From NCBI RefSeq assembly GCF_026914185.1, contig NC_070571.1, positions 3,224,001-3,288,000 of the forward strand: a stretch of 64,000 bases of DNA. The letters run 5' to 3'. Made by a program: the position numbers and the translations under genes. Positions within the stretch are counted from its first letter, which is position 1, and the number at the start of each line of letters is the position of its first letter. Of this stretch, positions 21,287 to 32,984 are shown piece after piece. Source of the stretch: Puccinia triticina (taxonomy: Eukaryota; Basidiomycota; Pucciniomycetes; Pucciniales; Pucciniaceae). The notes beneath the pieces are model-generated. The model saw only the letters and a program-made list of their open reading frames with translations, was not told the DNA's origin and made no database searches.

Positions 21287-24200
21287 AAGCTATTTATGGA
21301 TGTGGTGGAGCGGTAGAGAAGAAGTGGAAACCGGGTATGAAGATTGCTATTGGAGATTTGTAGACTCTAGAGTGTGCTGCTCTTTGCTAGGGATGAAGGG
21401 TGAGGATAGATTTTCCTCTGGGGGGAGCACTCGGGTTAAATAATAAACACAATGCGGCAGCGTCACAGGTTGAGGGCTCAGCATCTGAACATTTTGTCGC
21501 GGTTTTTAAGGTTTGAAAGGAAGGCGCGTGCAAACACCTAGCAACGGCCTAACTGCTGAGCCCTTTCTCCTAAGGAGACTTTTCCTACCAGTAGTTGGCG
21601 GGGCTTCTATCAGACCAAATATTGGTAGATTGTTATCTTAATATTGTTTCATTCACCGTACCAAGTATTTCTATTGCTATAAGCTTAAAGGAAATGTTCT
21701 GCGTAGTAGGTATAGAAAGGCTTGTTGGACCAGTTATTTCAGGGTCATGCGCAAAATTGAGCGTCAACATTGACCGATTTCACTAATCGTTGAGCTTTTC
21801 AATCGAAATTTTCCAAGAAAATCTGCCCTACATCGACAAACCGGTTGCAATGCCGTTTGGGCACCTGTAAATGTGTTTTAACTTGTGTTGCTGCAAACAC
21901 TTGCAACTTGCCTTTATTTTCTTCGGCACATATTTGGATGCCAGGTGGTACTGTAGCTTTGTGGTCTCTAATGACCTCACTAGATCTGGTAGCGTGTCTC
22001 CGCCGCGCAGACTGGGCCTGCGCATATGATCTCTATTGCGATAAGAATTCCAAAAAGGAAAGTGAGTCCCTCTTGTGAAGGAGGAGGATGCCTTGACTAA
22101 ATATCAACTTTTACCATGGTCTGCTAAGGGTACTGTGAGTATCACGCCAGCTGACACTAACCTGGATGGTTGCCTGATCAATCATAGTCCACATGGCCAC
22201 GGTTTTCCATCATTTTGGCAAATCACGACTCAAAAGAAAGAATCAAAGGGACCAGAAGATGCGAGCTGACGCGAGGAATTTTAAGGACCGATAATAACTT
22301 GGATATTTACAAGTGTTTTCTGAGAATGTTCTGTTGCGATATGTATCATCTGCAGAAACAGAGGGAATGAGCCGCGTGTCCAAATTCACTTCAGTGACGA
22401 CATCTGCCACTTGGGTCAGTTAAGGCTTTGATGCGCATCAGATATACATTGGTTCAGATGGGCATGGTCCGCGCTGGGCTCAAATTTGGTAGTTGCTACG
22501 TCTTTCTCAAGGCTGCCGAGTGCTTGAGTGATCAGCATAGTCGGCGTTCGCAAACAAACAACATCCCACCCAACCATCCCAACACCATGCTTTCGCGATC
22601 TTGCTCCGGCTGCAGTGGTCAATCACACGAGTGCCAGTGTCAGTCGCCAGCTTCTTTCACAATTTGCCTGGCTTTCTGTTTCGCTTACTCTCGGACCATC
22701 CAGGATGGCGTCGTCTCCCTCTTGCTCAGCTCGTTTTCGTCGAATGTCCGGGTGCGCTTTTTACGACCGATCCAGCAAAGTGTCATGATATCTTGCAGGG
22801 AGGGCCGCGATTGGAAGTCTTGCACGGCCCACCAAGTCCCGGAAAAAAGGTGCTAACGCGACGAGTTGCATCGTCAACGACCCGATGTTACCCCGGAGTG
22901 CCACCCACTGAACTTCGATCTTCGTGACGTGAAGGCCGGGACGATTGGTCATTTTATTCACGCGTTTATGAGAGACGGAATCGGGCGCGCGGATGCTTGC
23001 GGATATCTGGCGTCATCTGCTCCCCGGGGCCAAGGGGTGGGCCGGTAGAAGCTCTTTTGGTACCGGCATAATCGACCCGGCCGAAGTCATGGAGCAGCTA
23101 TTATTAATGAGCTGTCAAAACGCCTCAAGTCATGGTGTTATCCAACAGGGAACAACCAAAGGTGTTAGTGACAAAGCAAATGCCTTGGCTACGAGGTGCG
23201 TCTCTTGCTCATGACGGCGCGTTGAAATGAAGGCAATATCTATTGACAGCCTTCCCTTCAAGATGCGGGTGTTTCTCAATTTTCCTTTTTAGGTGACAGA
23301 AAGGAGAGGACAACGCCTGTCATCTTTACATCGTCTAAATCGTCCTTTGAGAATAGGCTACAAAAAAGTAGGTCCACGTCTTTCTGATGAGCATGCAAAA
23401 TTATCTATGTCTTATGATGCTCCCAATTATATATTTACATAGGTGTTCATTTACAGACACTATAATTTGTTGGTGACCTGCCCCGCCGGCGCAAGGAGGC
23501 ACACGAATATTACCTTCGTGTCGTCGAAAAACATCCAAACCTCCCAAAAGAAACCAAAAATATCTTAACGTCGTATATCTCGATATTCCTGTCAGAATGA
23601 CGGGAGGAGGGCGTTCCTTATTAAGACAGGTAGCCAGCAAGTTCATGAATCTGGTTGTTTCGATGATCGCATGTTGGTACATTACGTCTGAATTCAAGCA
23701 GGACGTGAAGCTGATTCTTTGTCCTTTCACTGCACTAGCCATGAACTTTTGGTCCGTGCGACTTGCGTACGTACGGCAATGGAAGGAAGATTTCTGGGGA
23801 GGCAAAGACTTCTAGTCGAAAAGAAACTCTACTCTCACCGCCGTTCAATTTCTCGTCAATTTGCCTGGGTACATGGAGGAAATGTTAGAGAGAAATTGTA
23901 ACCATTTTAGACCAGTTTCGGCACTCGCCGGGGATCTGTTTCCTTCGCCATGCAGACTAGTTTCATCTTCTTCAAGCCCATCAGCCCTGTGGTCATGGAA
24001 TCACTTGGAAATGATTATAGGGCGCAGTTGAAGGAGCATTCATTGATTTCCGGCCATGTCTTCACTTGTTTGCTTGTCCTAACCCTTTCTGATACGCACA
24101 TGAATTCATCTGAGCTTTCAGCCACCACTCCAAATAATCCTTGATCAAATACATGTCTTTTTGCTGATGGGCCGTGGGCCGCCGGCCGGTAGCTCATGTA

Positions 24201-24858
24201 TCACAGGGGCCCACATGGAGCGGGTTGGGCACCACTTTGGCTGCCAATGGCCCAGGCTATGTATGTAGCCCATCTGTCTTAATCTTGCACGTGCGGGCGG
24301 CCCAAACCCGTCCAGTTTCCATTCTTCTGTAAAGCAGACATTTTGCATGTTCTCATCTGATTGAGGAAATGTTGAGAGCTGTTACCGGTATAGGAGTAGG
24401 CACTCAGACATTCGGCCAAACCTTCATTGCCTGAGGACCCCGGGTTATTAAGAGGGGTCACTTACATCAACAAAATACTGGCTATAAACTTGAACAGGGT
24501 TTGATTAAGCTTACTTGTGCACAGTTATAGTGTGGCATTCCGCAGGGAAGTGGCCCACCAATAAAGTGAATTTTGCAAAGGTTTATGACAGCGGCAATCA
24601 GCAGTACATATTTATGTGAACTCCTGTGAGGGGGTTATCGGGGTGGTTTCAAGGCAGGGTTCACAGATGATGAATCTGCGACAGTGAGCTTGCGGAGACA
24701 AGTTTAAGTTTGCAGATGATGCAGCTCGGACCTGTGCCGTGGGTCGAAGATAACGAAGGTTCGAAACCTCACATCGCCGGGGAACGGAGGACGACTGTAA
24801 ACTCTAACAAGAACCACAACAACAACACCCGACATCAGATAACATCCCCATCCTCAAG
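21287..24858. other. Intergenic, no convincing gene
   Basis: This holds many short frames on both strands, none with recognisable motifs or a splice solution. A stretch at 22601-22927 reads LEVLHGPPSPGKKVL, superficially like a P-loop, but it breaks after a few dozen codons. The 23597-23815 frame (72 codons, aromatic-rich) is also isolated. A decayed gene at 22.6-23.9 kb is possible. Confidence 0.4.
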
Positions 24859-27070
24859 ATGCCAGTACCAGCATCCGAACTGCCGATACTCGAGGCATTA
24901 GTCAAGTTGAGTTCATCTCTCTTGTCTGCTCGTTCGTGGTATGCTAACTAGAAGGCGATCGACTTGGAACGTTCTCCCCTTCTCCTCCGTAAGTATTCGA
25001 GCTCGGTTGACAAAACTCAAGAAGGACAGATCCGAATACATTCGTGCATGTGATGTGATGCAAATCTACGCCGCTGTTATTAAACAAGGTCAATCATTCA
25101 TTTCTCTTCACATTTACCACTTGAAAAACGAAGGGAAAACTTCACACCTACAAAAAACGCAATTTTCAAAGAAAAAAGAGATACCCGCCCGATCGATCAT
25201 TTTAAAAAAAATCCTTATCGTCCATATATGTCCAAAGTTCTTCGTGTTCAGATCTAGAAGAGCTGACATGTTGATCAAACACGATTGATTTGAATGATGA
25301 TGATAAAACCAAAAATAAAATAAAATAAAAAAACAGTCAACAAGCTGAACGAAGTACGAGATGATTCTGCAAGCGATCAAGCGGCAACCAGTGAACAAGA
25401 AGACCAAGAGCCCAAGTCATCCTCCCATGAAACCCATCACACCAACAATCGAGTAGACACAACACTCAATGACGTCTTCCAACTCCTCAGTCTGTTCTTC
25501 CTAACCATCGGAAAAAGCAGGGAATCTCCCGCTGCCTATTGCCAATTGGCCACCATGAAGGTCGGTCTCTATTCGAGATTTCTTGCTTGCGTCATATATG
25601 TCGACTATTCCGGAAATATGGTGCATGTTTTGTTTTATTTACAGTCCAGACTTTTACTTCCTTAGCAATTGTTAGATCATATGGACGAGTCCGGGGTGTA
25701 CACGGAGACCGATCTCAAGCCATTCCAATCGCGATTGGATGAACTCAAGGTGATCATCATTCGGGACGAAGATAAGGAGATTGCAGCTAAGAAAGAGGCC
25801 GAGGTTGATGGAGTACCAGACGAAGAGTTACATCCTGAAGGATTGACGAAGCTGCTCCTTCGGAAATGGGAAGAATGCCGTGGGTATACATTTCACATCT
25901 GTGATGATTGAAAATCGATATCTGACAGCTTCATTATGGACCAAAACATACATATATGTAGAGAAGATGCTCAAGTCATTAGTGGCCTCGCTGTCAGTTT
26001 TGTCAGTCGAACTGGTACCGATCCACCAACGGCTGATTACCATCCGACGGCAACTAGCGGCGATGGCGGCGCGGAAGCCGACGACGGCCGAGTTGACGAC
26101 AGTCCAGGAGGAGCTCAGGAAGATCGATTCGAAGCGGATCGATGGCAAGTTCTTGGGTCCCGGTGGCTCCTCCGTCCCTGAAGGTCAGGCCATCCTCACC
26201 GGGCTACTCGAAGAAAACTTCGAGATTTGTCAGGAGATCGGCGCCCGAAAGGAGGACGTCTCGCCTACTCTTCAGCCCATCTATGAACGTCTCTGCGATC
26301 TTAAGGCCGCTTTGGAACGACTCACTTTGACTCATCGTTGGACGTTGAGAGAAACCGTTCGTTGGGTTTACCATCTCCACTTTTTTCATCAAATTCATGT
26401 CCCCCTCATATCATCTGTCCATACAGGATTTGTATAACTTTCAAGTCTCTCTTCAAGAGTTGGATGCGATGAGGGTCGATGGAAAATTCGTTGATGCTGA
26501 AGGAAATAAACCAGAAGGGCAATTGGTGAGTAAGATCATGCACCAACGTTCTCAACTAAACCCCACCCATCAGGCAAAAATATATTACTAGAGAATGTCG
26601 AATACAATCCAAGGAGCTGATTAATGTGTAATGATTTCGATTCACAAAGGTGTTACACTATTTGTTGCGAAGGTGTTACGGGCTGATTTACCGACTGATG
26701 TCGTCGTCGGAGCCAATCTCAGAGGAATTGATGCCGATAGCGAACAAGCTATCGACGCTGAAGAAGTGTCTCAACGAGGTTTTGAAGTACGGAGGTGATG
26801 GTCTCTCGCCGCGCGATTTATATCCCTACCAGCTCGCCTTGGCTCAGATCGATAACCTCAGAAACGACGGCAAGTTCAAGGGAAAGGACGGGACGATCCC
26901 GGAAGGACAGGCTATCCTCAATGCTAACCTTGGCGAATGGTCTGCTCTCTCACCTTTTATCCTCCTGAATTCAGTGTGCTGATTGGTTCCTATTTTTCGT
27001 TGTGTTGGTCACTTTTCTTCCCAGTCATGAATTGTTAAACACCTTGAGAGAATCGATGGAACGCGGATAG
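24859..27070 (+). CDS. DUF2408/UPF0662-family protein (Cub1-like)
   Basis: Eight exons: 24859-24910, 25002-25088, 25337-25560, 25666-25879, 25962-26356, 26427-26525, 26650-26939 and 27025-27070, all in phase, 468 residues. The joins restore ALVKLTRLTKLKKDRSEYI, AVIKQVNKLNEVRDD and GECHELLNTLRES. Three copies of the family signature appear: IDGKFLGPGGSSVPEGQ, VDGKFVDAEGNKPEGQ and NDGKFKGKDGTIPEGQ, each preceded by a helical LQ..L..ID segment. The protein is all-helical, with no signal peptide or membrane segment, so presumably soluble. The family is fungal and includes yeast YPL260W/Cub1; its molecular role is poorly known. The first donor (GTTCAT) is weak but the only one that gives the family sequence. 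Confidence 0.8.
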
Positions 27071-28395
27071 AATCGGAGCTTCGTTACCCCTCTCTTTTCC
27101 CTCTGTTTATTTGTATTAATCACATGTTCCAAAAAAACCACCACCACAACCCCTTTATCGGCCTGCTTCCTTTGTCCCTCGACAACTCGTGTTTGTTCTT
27201 TTATCCTGGAGTTGTACATATTATATTTATTTGTTCCATGTCACAAAGTTTTTTTTCTTTTTTTTTTGAAGTTGGTTTTAGTTGTCAATGACTTACAGGA
27301 AAAAAAAACCTATAAAAAAAGTGAAAGAAAATTAGAAAATGAAAAAGATAGATGTGGAATATGTACAACTTCCATTTCAACAAGTGGAAAGCTGAATATT
27401 ATGAAGACATCTATTAGATATTTCAGTGTATGTTGGTTTGAGGTTTCAACAGCTCTCCACAACTTGATGTGATGAAATCAAGTAGGCCAATATAATCCAG
27501 GAGCTCAAGACCAGAATTAGCAAGATGTTGTGTGCCTTCCTGTCATATCTGGGACCCTCACAGATGTTGGTTTAGACCTAAAAAGGAGTTTTGCAGACAA
27601 ATCTAGCTTTTGTGGCTCCAGATCACTTATGGGAGGCCCATAGATCTTATCATAACCTCAGTTCCTTGTGACTTTGTGGCAAGCAAAGCAACCTTGTTGA
27701 GGTATATACAGCAATTCCAAAAAAGGATGGCAAAGGGGTCACAGATCTTCCATCCAGGGATTTTCCTTGCCTAGCCAAACTTTGCTGTTAAAGTTGAGGC
27801 AGGTTGATGCTACTGTTAAACTTTGACTGTGCAGCAGTAACCCACAATTGATACAGAATGCTCTTCTGCCACTCCCATTTTGCCTTGGTCCTCCTATCAA
27901 CATCAATCCACGTGGATCATGAAGGCCACCTGGCCTGAAATCATTGGTTTGATATGATTTCTGGGTTCCTTTTTCTACCAAAACCGGATCCCTAGGAACT
28001 AGCGGTGTCTATTTGGTTATGGGTGGGCAGTTCAGATATTGGACTGCTGGCATTTTTGGCATTAGGTTTGTGAAAATCCAACTTAGATGTCATCAGACCT
28101 TAACTTTAGCAGCAAGCTTTCGCTGGGTGAGGAAGATCCGTGTCCCTTTCACCATCCTTTTTTGGAATTGCTGTTGCACTGAGAGAGACTTACGGTCAAT
28201 CGTTATGTTACAAAAAACGCTTGAGTAACGTAGTGTAATGTAACTACCCACTGTTGCAGTTTCCAATGACTGGAAAAAAAAAACCTAAGCACCCAGGTGG
28301 TTTGGTCTACACCTGGGTGAACTTGGATATGGGCTTTGGGAGGGGAATGACCCCCTGTGCCAAACCCCGGGTTAGGTTACAACTTGAGCTCTGAG
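27071..28395. other. Intergenic with a stray TIR-like end
   Basis: No gene was recognised. At 28220-28257 the sequence AACGTAGTGTAATGTAAC then TACCCACTGTTG matches the terminal repeat of the TIR element at 46928-47304, but no partner end was found upstream, so it is probably a truncated copy. Confidence 0.45.
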
Positions 28396-28738
28396 AGCAT
28401 CTGCATCCGTGGCTAGATTAGCCTGGGCTAACTAGCTCAGATTAATAGGCCAATCTGATTTGCCATCCATGCAGCGGGTCCAAGGCTGTTGGAGGTTATG
28501 TGTTTAGGTGCCTATATGTTATGTGTTTGGCACCTAAACACATAAAGTTCATGCTTACAAGCATGATGAATATTCATTTTGGGATTAGTCCCAGGATTAG
28601 TGGGGTCTACATTTAGACCCCACTAGCTCCAAACAGAGCTCCGGGTCAAGTTGATCCCTGGTTGATCCAACCCAATGCGGGTGCGGGGTCAAACTTAGTG
28701 CCCTAATCTGGGCTAACTTAGCGCCCAGTGCGGATGGT
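28396..28738. mobile_element. MITE with imperfect TIRs and a central hairpin
   Basis: The ends are imperfect inverted repeats (AGCATCTGCATCCGTGG against ACCATCCGCACTGGG, both leading into GCTAA/TTAGCC-rich sequence), flanked by CTGAG at 28391-28395 and 28739-28743. The middle holds a perfect 17-bp inverted repeat with a 16-nt loop (28496-28512 and 28529-28545, core TGTGTTTAGGTGCC). It has no coding capacity. The flanking duplication length fits no family firmly. Confidence 0.55.
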
Positions 28739-29429
28739 CTGAGGGACACACAACAGGCGCTTGAAGTCCTCCAAGCCCACTTTTCAATTGTTACCAGGCC
28801 GTTTTCTTCATTGAATTAATTGCCAGTTGGGTCTCCAATTAATAATGGCTCTGAAAAACTGCATCATCTTGCATACATATCATTATTGTGTAGACCATGA
28901 GTTCTCTCTTCCCGTCCAGACCGCCATTATGTACGTTTACAACCGCAATGTGCAAGACCCGGTGGTATACTTGCGGGTACACCACCTAAGTACCGCCAGC
29001 ACCCGCCTGACGGGTACAAGTACAGGTACTGGTATTTGATTTGGCAAAAAAAGGTTAGCTGTCCAGGTACCCATGAGGTCCCAATTGCCATTTTAGCTAA
29101 AACTGGGTACAATTCCAAATGTGTAAAAACGGGGTATGATTCTTAACCCCCTTTTTGGAAAGGACTTATTTTGCGCACTGCGGAAAACTCTTTGCGCACT
29201 GTGCAGTGTGCAAATTTCCAAACACTTTGTGCACTGCAGGTGAAGGAATTAATTTTTTCAAGATTTTTTGACAAATCAATAGAAAGGCCTTTGATTTCCC
29301 TCTGCACATTTTTTGGGAGTTTTTCAAGCTTCCTTGTATGCTGAAAACACACATTAAGAATAAAAACAAGTACAGTCATTTGAGTACCTGGAATTAAGGT
29401 TCCTGCATGCCAAAAATCCAGATAATCTA

Positions 29430-29640
29430 TTCAATCATTATAGATATATATTCAAGTGTTTCAGAACTTTTTGGCCATGTTGTGCAAGAATATGGTTTTG
29501 AAAAATCAGAAAATTTTGCTTGTAATCTGTCAAAGTGCACCAGTAAGTGGTGCTATCTCCTAATTTTTCAAAGCCTTGTTCTTACACAAAGTGGCCAAAA
29601 AGTTTTGAAACACCTGAATATATATCTATCATGATTCATT
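29430..29640. mobile_element. Foldback MITE, about 200 bp
   Basis: The two halves are imperfect inverted complements, with ends AATCATTATAGATATATATTC and AATCATGATAGATATATATTC and arms continuing with GTGTTTC and CTTTTTGGCCA. The pentamer ATTCA borders both sides. It interrupts the left arm of the larger inverted-repeat element, whose right arm lacks it, so it inserted later. Confidence 0.7.
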
Positions 29641-29931
29641 AAGCCCCCGTTTGGCTGCCGCATTATACATCACTAGGGTTTAAGGGCGGCTCCGCCGCCC
29701 CGTGACCATTACTGCCATGTCAACTGCACACGTTATGTAAAAAGTTCCGATGGAATCGCATATCATTACGGGAACAGTTCTACAAAAGTTGAAGCAAGTC
29801 GCAGGTTCATTACCCTTGGTGAAGCCTGGTCCACTACTAAGTAATACCACACTAAAAAAGGTTGATGGTACCTCAATTCCAAATTCCCAGCATACAATTG
29901 AGAGAAAAATTTAATATTCCACAATAAAGAT

Positions 29932-30429
29932 CTAATTTAAGACATATCTATTAACTACATTGAGGAGATCTTTTGATGTTCCAATTTGGAAAATAGCCAA
30001 CTTCTCTGGAGAAGTCACTCGTGACAAGGCTACATACAATTTACCATGAGCAAAAACCTGAGACTTCAATAAAAGTACTACATTATTCAATGTTTGGCCC
30101 TGGCTCTTATTAATAGTCATTGAGAAACATGCTACTACGGGGAACTGATTGCGGTAGAAAGAGATCTTAGCCTGGGCCTCCCCCTTGTATTGCAGTGTTA
30201 TCTTTGTTAATGTAACTTCTTTTCCTCTGTGAGACCCCGTCAAAATCTTCGCGCCCATTGTCCACTTTGTTAAGCGCGTCACCATCTTTTGAGTGCCGTT
30301 GCACAAGCCTTGTGGAATATTCAAGTTCCGTAACAACATTACAGGCATTCCAATTGCTAAGGATAAGCAGTGTTCAGGAAAGCCAGGGAAATCCAGTTTA
30401 TTCAGACTTTCTTCTGGCAAGGAGTCCAA
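29932..30429 (-). pseudogene. Helitron-type PIF1 helicase, C-terminal fragment
   Basis: 165 codons covering only the end of a Helitron Pif1-like helicase. It includes GMPVMLLRNLNIPQGLCNGT, a TRLT / AKILTGSHRG segment and the terminal helicase motif FSMTINKSQGQTL followed by LYVALSRVTSPEKL. The Walker A and B motifs, the Rep endonuclease and the rest of the protein are absent upstream, so it cannot act alone. It lies inside the long inverted-repeat element. Confidence 0.82.
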
Positions 30430-30611
30430 GGCTTAGAAACATCTCACAACAACGTGTATGGAGCGTCTGATTTCCCCAGCGATGTATCCATAAAAAAGGA
30501 CCACATTCCTAATGAGTAGGCCACTCTTAATGCCGGCGTTGACACGGGGCCCAAAGTGTAATATGAAGCGAGGGCCATGCTGCATTGTGGAAAGAGTATC
30601 AGCAAAGAAGA

Positions 30612-31259
30612 TTACGCCTGTAGGTAATTATTTCGTTGTCTCACAGGGCCAGTAGCCGGCAAAAAAGCTTGGATCTTGTTTCCTATATTGTCAATGCACA
30701 AGCGACCAGCAATGCTTGGGCGGACATAGGTTGAGTAGAGGGCATCGGGAGTAATAGCCCAGCAATCAACCTCCGCAATTATTTTGACAAAAATTGAAGT
30801 TGCGGTAATAGATGTTAGGTTGAGGGTGCCATTGAAAGAAAGCCAGGAGCTCCCAAAAATAGGATTCTTGGTGGATCGGCGAAGGAGAATTTTGTAGAGA
30901 GGATCACATATGTGTGAAGACGGCGTTGAAGATATAGGTCCTGCTGGGGAATAGAGATAGGTAATGAATTCATCTTGGGTAGGGATGTGTTGTAGTTGGG
31001 AAAGCGGTATGGAAGCGCTGACTGTTGGGAAAGCCATCTGGTCAACGTGGATGAAGAGAATACGTTGTGGCATGAGTATTGGGCGTTTTATGGATGTTTG
31101 AGAAATAATATTTTGCCGTGGGGAGTGGTTTGCTGTGGGCAATGAATAGCTCAACAGTCCCATAAAAGACAAAGTCAATGTGGGCTGCTGGCAAAAGGGG
31201 GAAAAGGAAAAAATGTAGGGGTAGATTATTACACTCCTCATGATTAAGGGACCAGGCAC
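30612..31259 (-). pseudogene. Unrecognised ORF, possibly OB-fold (RPA-like)
   Basis: A 215-codon frame upstream of the helicase fragment on the same strand. It reads as alternating hydrophobic beta-strand-like segments (LSFNGTLNLTSITATSIFV, KIIAEVDCW). The sense appears to continue past its stop in another frame (VIFFADTLSTMQHGPRFIL, then FGPRVNAG), suggesting a frameshift near 30625. RPA-like OB-fold proteins accompany some Helitrons, and that is the reason for the suggestion; no diagnostic motif was seen. An alternative is a captured host exon. Confidence 0.35.
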
Positions 31260-32197
31260 ACAGTCTCATCTTCCTGGGTTTTGCAACCATCCTCAAAATG
31301 GCGATACACAAAGGAACTTGATATCCCGGGACCCGGTCTCAGTATCCCGGAATTGGTGATATATGAGGGAATTAGTGATTTGCAGCAAACAGCAATACGG
31401 CCGAGAGCGGCATATGAGTACACAAGGTGCCGAAGTCGACATAACAACGAATGAAGCAAGGACCAATAGCGGTGAGAGGAAGAGATCAGGCCAAGGGTCT
31501 GACCTTAAGCGGAAGGCAAGGAGCGACTTCCTGATCCGGAGGCTTCACAACCGGAAATAGGAGGGAAAAATAAAAAAGCATTGATTAGATGAGGATTTGG
31601 GCCACAGTATAAAAGAGCACGGCTTGTAGACAATTTAAGGTCATCGCTTGGCTCCTGCTTGGCGCCAATTGCTTAAGGAGCCAAGCAATCCAGGACAATT
31701 GTGACCTGTAGTTTATTGCAAAGTGGGGGGGGGGCGGAATGCTGCCATTATTTTTTTGGTGTGCGCGTCGGTCCGCTTAATGTTAAACCATTAATAAATG
31801 TTCAAATTTATGACACACAACCCCCGGGGGTTTCAAAGTTTTGGTGGCAACGGGGGGCGAACTTTGGGTTGCGGCGTCATAAATTCAACCATTTATGACA
31901 TATAACACGGCAGCCAAACGGGGCCTAAATTATTTGGAATTTCTGACATGTGTGAACCTTAATTCAAGCCCCCCCAAACAACTGAACTTGTTTTGTTTCT
32001 TAATGGGTGTTTTCAGCATACAAGGGAGCTTCAAAAAACTCCTAAAAAATGTGCAGAGGGCAATCAAAGGCCTTTCTATATATTGATTCATCAAAAAAAA
32101 ACTTGAAAACTTTGATCCCTTCACCTGCAGTGTGCAAAGAGTTTGAAATTTGTGCACTGCACAGTGCGCAAAGACTTTTCCGCAGTGCATGAAGCAA

Positions 32198-32984
32198 GTT
32201 TACAAATAATACAAAAAAATTAGTAGCAACGATTCCGAGAAAAGCTGTTTTAGGGGAACAACTCCAAAAAAAGCTGTAGCCCAAAAAAGGGGCTAGGTTG
32301 ACGTCCAGACCGGGTGACAATTTGGTCCTGGCGACGTGTGGGAGTTGTTTCCCCAAAATATGGGAGTTGTTTTTCCAATCCTCTATTTTTTGCATCATAC
32401 AGATGCCTCCAAGAGCTCTGGTATTTTTTGAAGGGGGCCATGTAAAGCAACTTGTAAACAAGCAAGGATCACCATGTAATTAAAAACAATCACAAAACAA
32501 TTTTCCTACACAAATCAGAATAATAAAAAATTGGACTGGTGCATCTCTGAAAATAATAACAAAAGGATAGACAGGGGCCAAAAAAAATACCAATACAAAT
32601 TATATGAACCATAAAGACATGATAGATAACCAGTGATACATCATGGAGCTGTTGATAATTCACTTTATAAACAAAGATTTTAAAAGACCAAAAGCCAAAC
32701 AAGTAAAAGACAATTAGATTTGAGGTTTGAGGCAGAGTTTGGAGTGAAGAAAAGCGGGATTACGACGATTTCAAATTATGCATTACGGATTTATTACTAT
32801 TTTTGCGATGAGTGCAGGGATTAGTGGATTAAGTGTATCAAACCTAAATAAGCATTAGCACCGCGATCTCTTTTGAAAAGGCAAGATGAAGGTTTCATGG
32901 GGGTGATATACATGTATCCATACATACATACATACACGTAAACACATATACACATGTACAAGTGATGGCTTTGAGATCATCCGA
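32198..32984. other. Intergenic / 3' flank of the GH20 gene
   Basis: AT-rich and without a recognised gene. A short (CATA)n-like run lies near 32920-32960, just beyond the GH20-like stop codon. Confidence 0.5.

Larger units (their letters stand above)
29165..32197. mobile_element. Long inverted-repeat element enclosing Helitron helicase remnant
   Basis: Sequences at about 29165-29428 and 31925-32197 are inverted copies of each other (GCACTGCGGAAAA, CTTTGCGCACTGTGCAG, AGAAAGGCCTTTGAT, GTATGCTGAAAACAC on both). Inside them a second inverted pair, CCGTTTGGCTGCCG, lies at 29646-29660 and about 31910-31925. The enclosed 2.2 kb carries a helicase C-terminus and a possible OB-fold ORF on the minus strand. 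This is either one non-autonomous element with arms of about 300 bp that captured Helitron sequence, or two inverted copies of one repeat flanking it. Confidence 0.6.

Noticed and set aside
22601..22927. P-loop ATPase
   Set aside because: GPPSPGKKV does not meet the Walker A pattern (no GK[ST]) and no Walker B or continuing frame was found.
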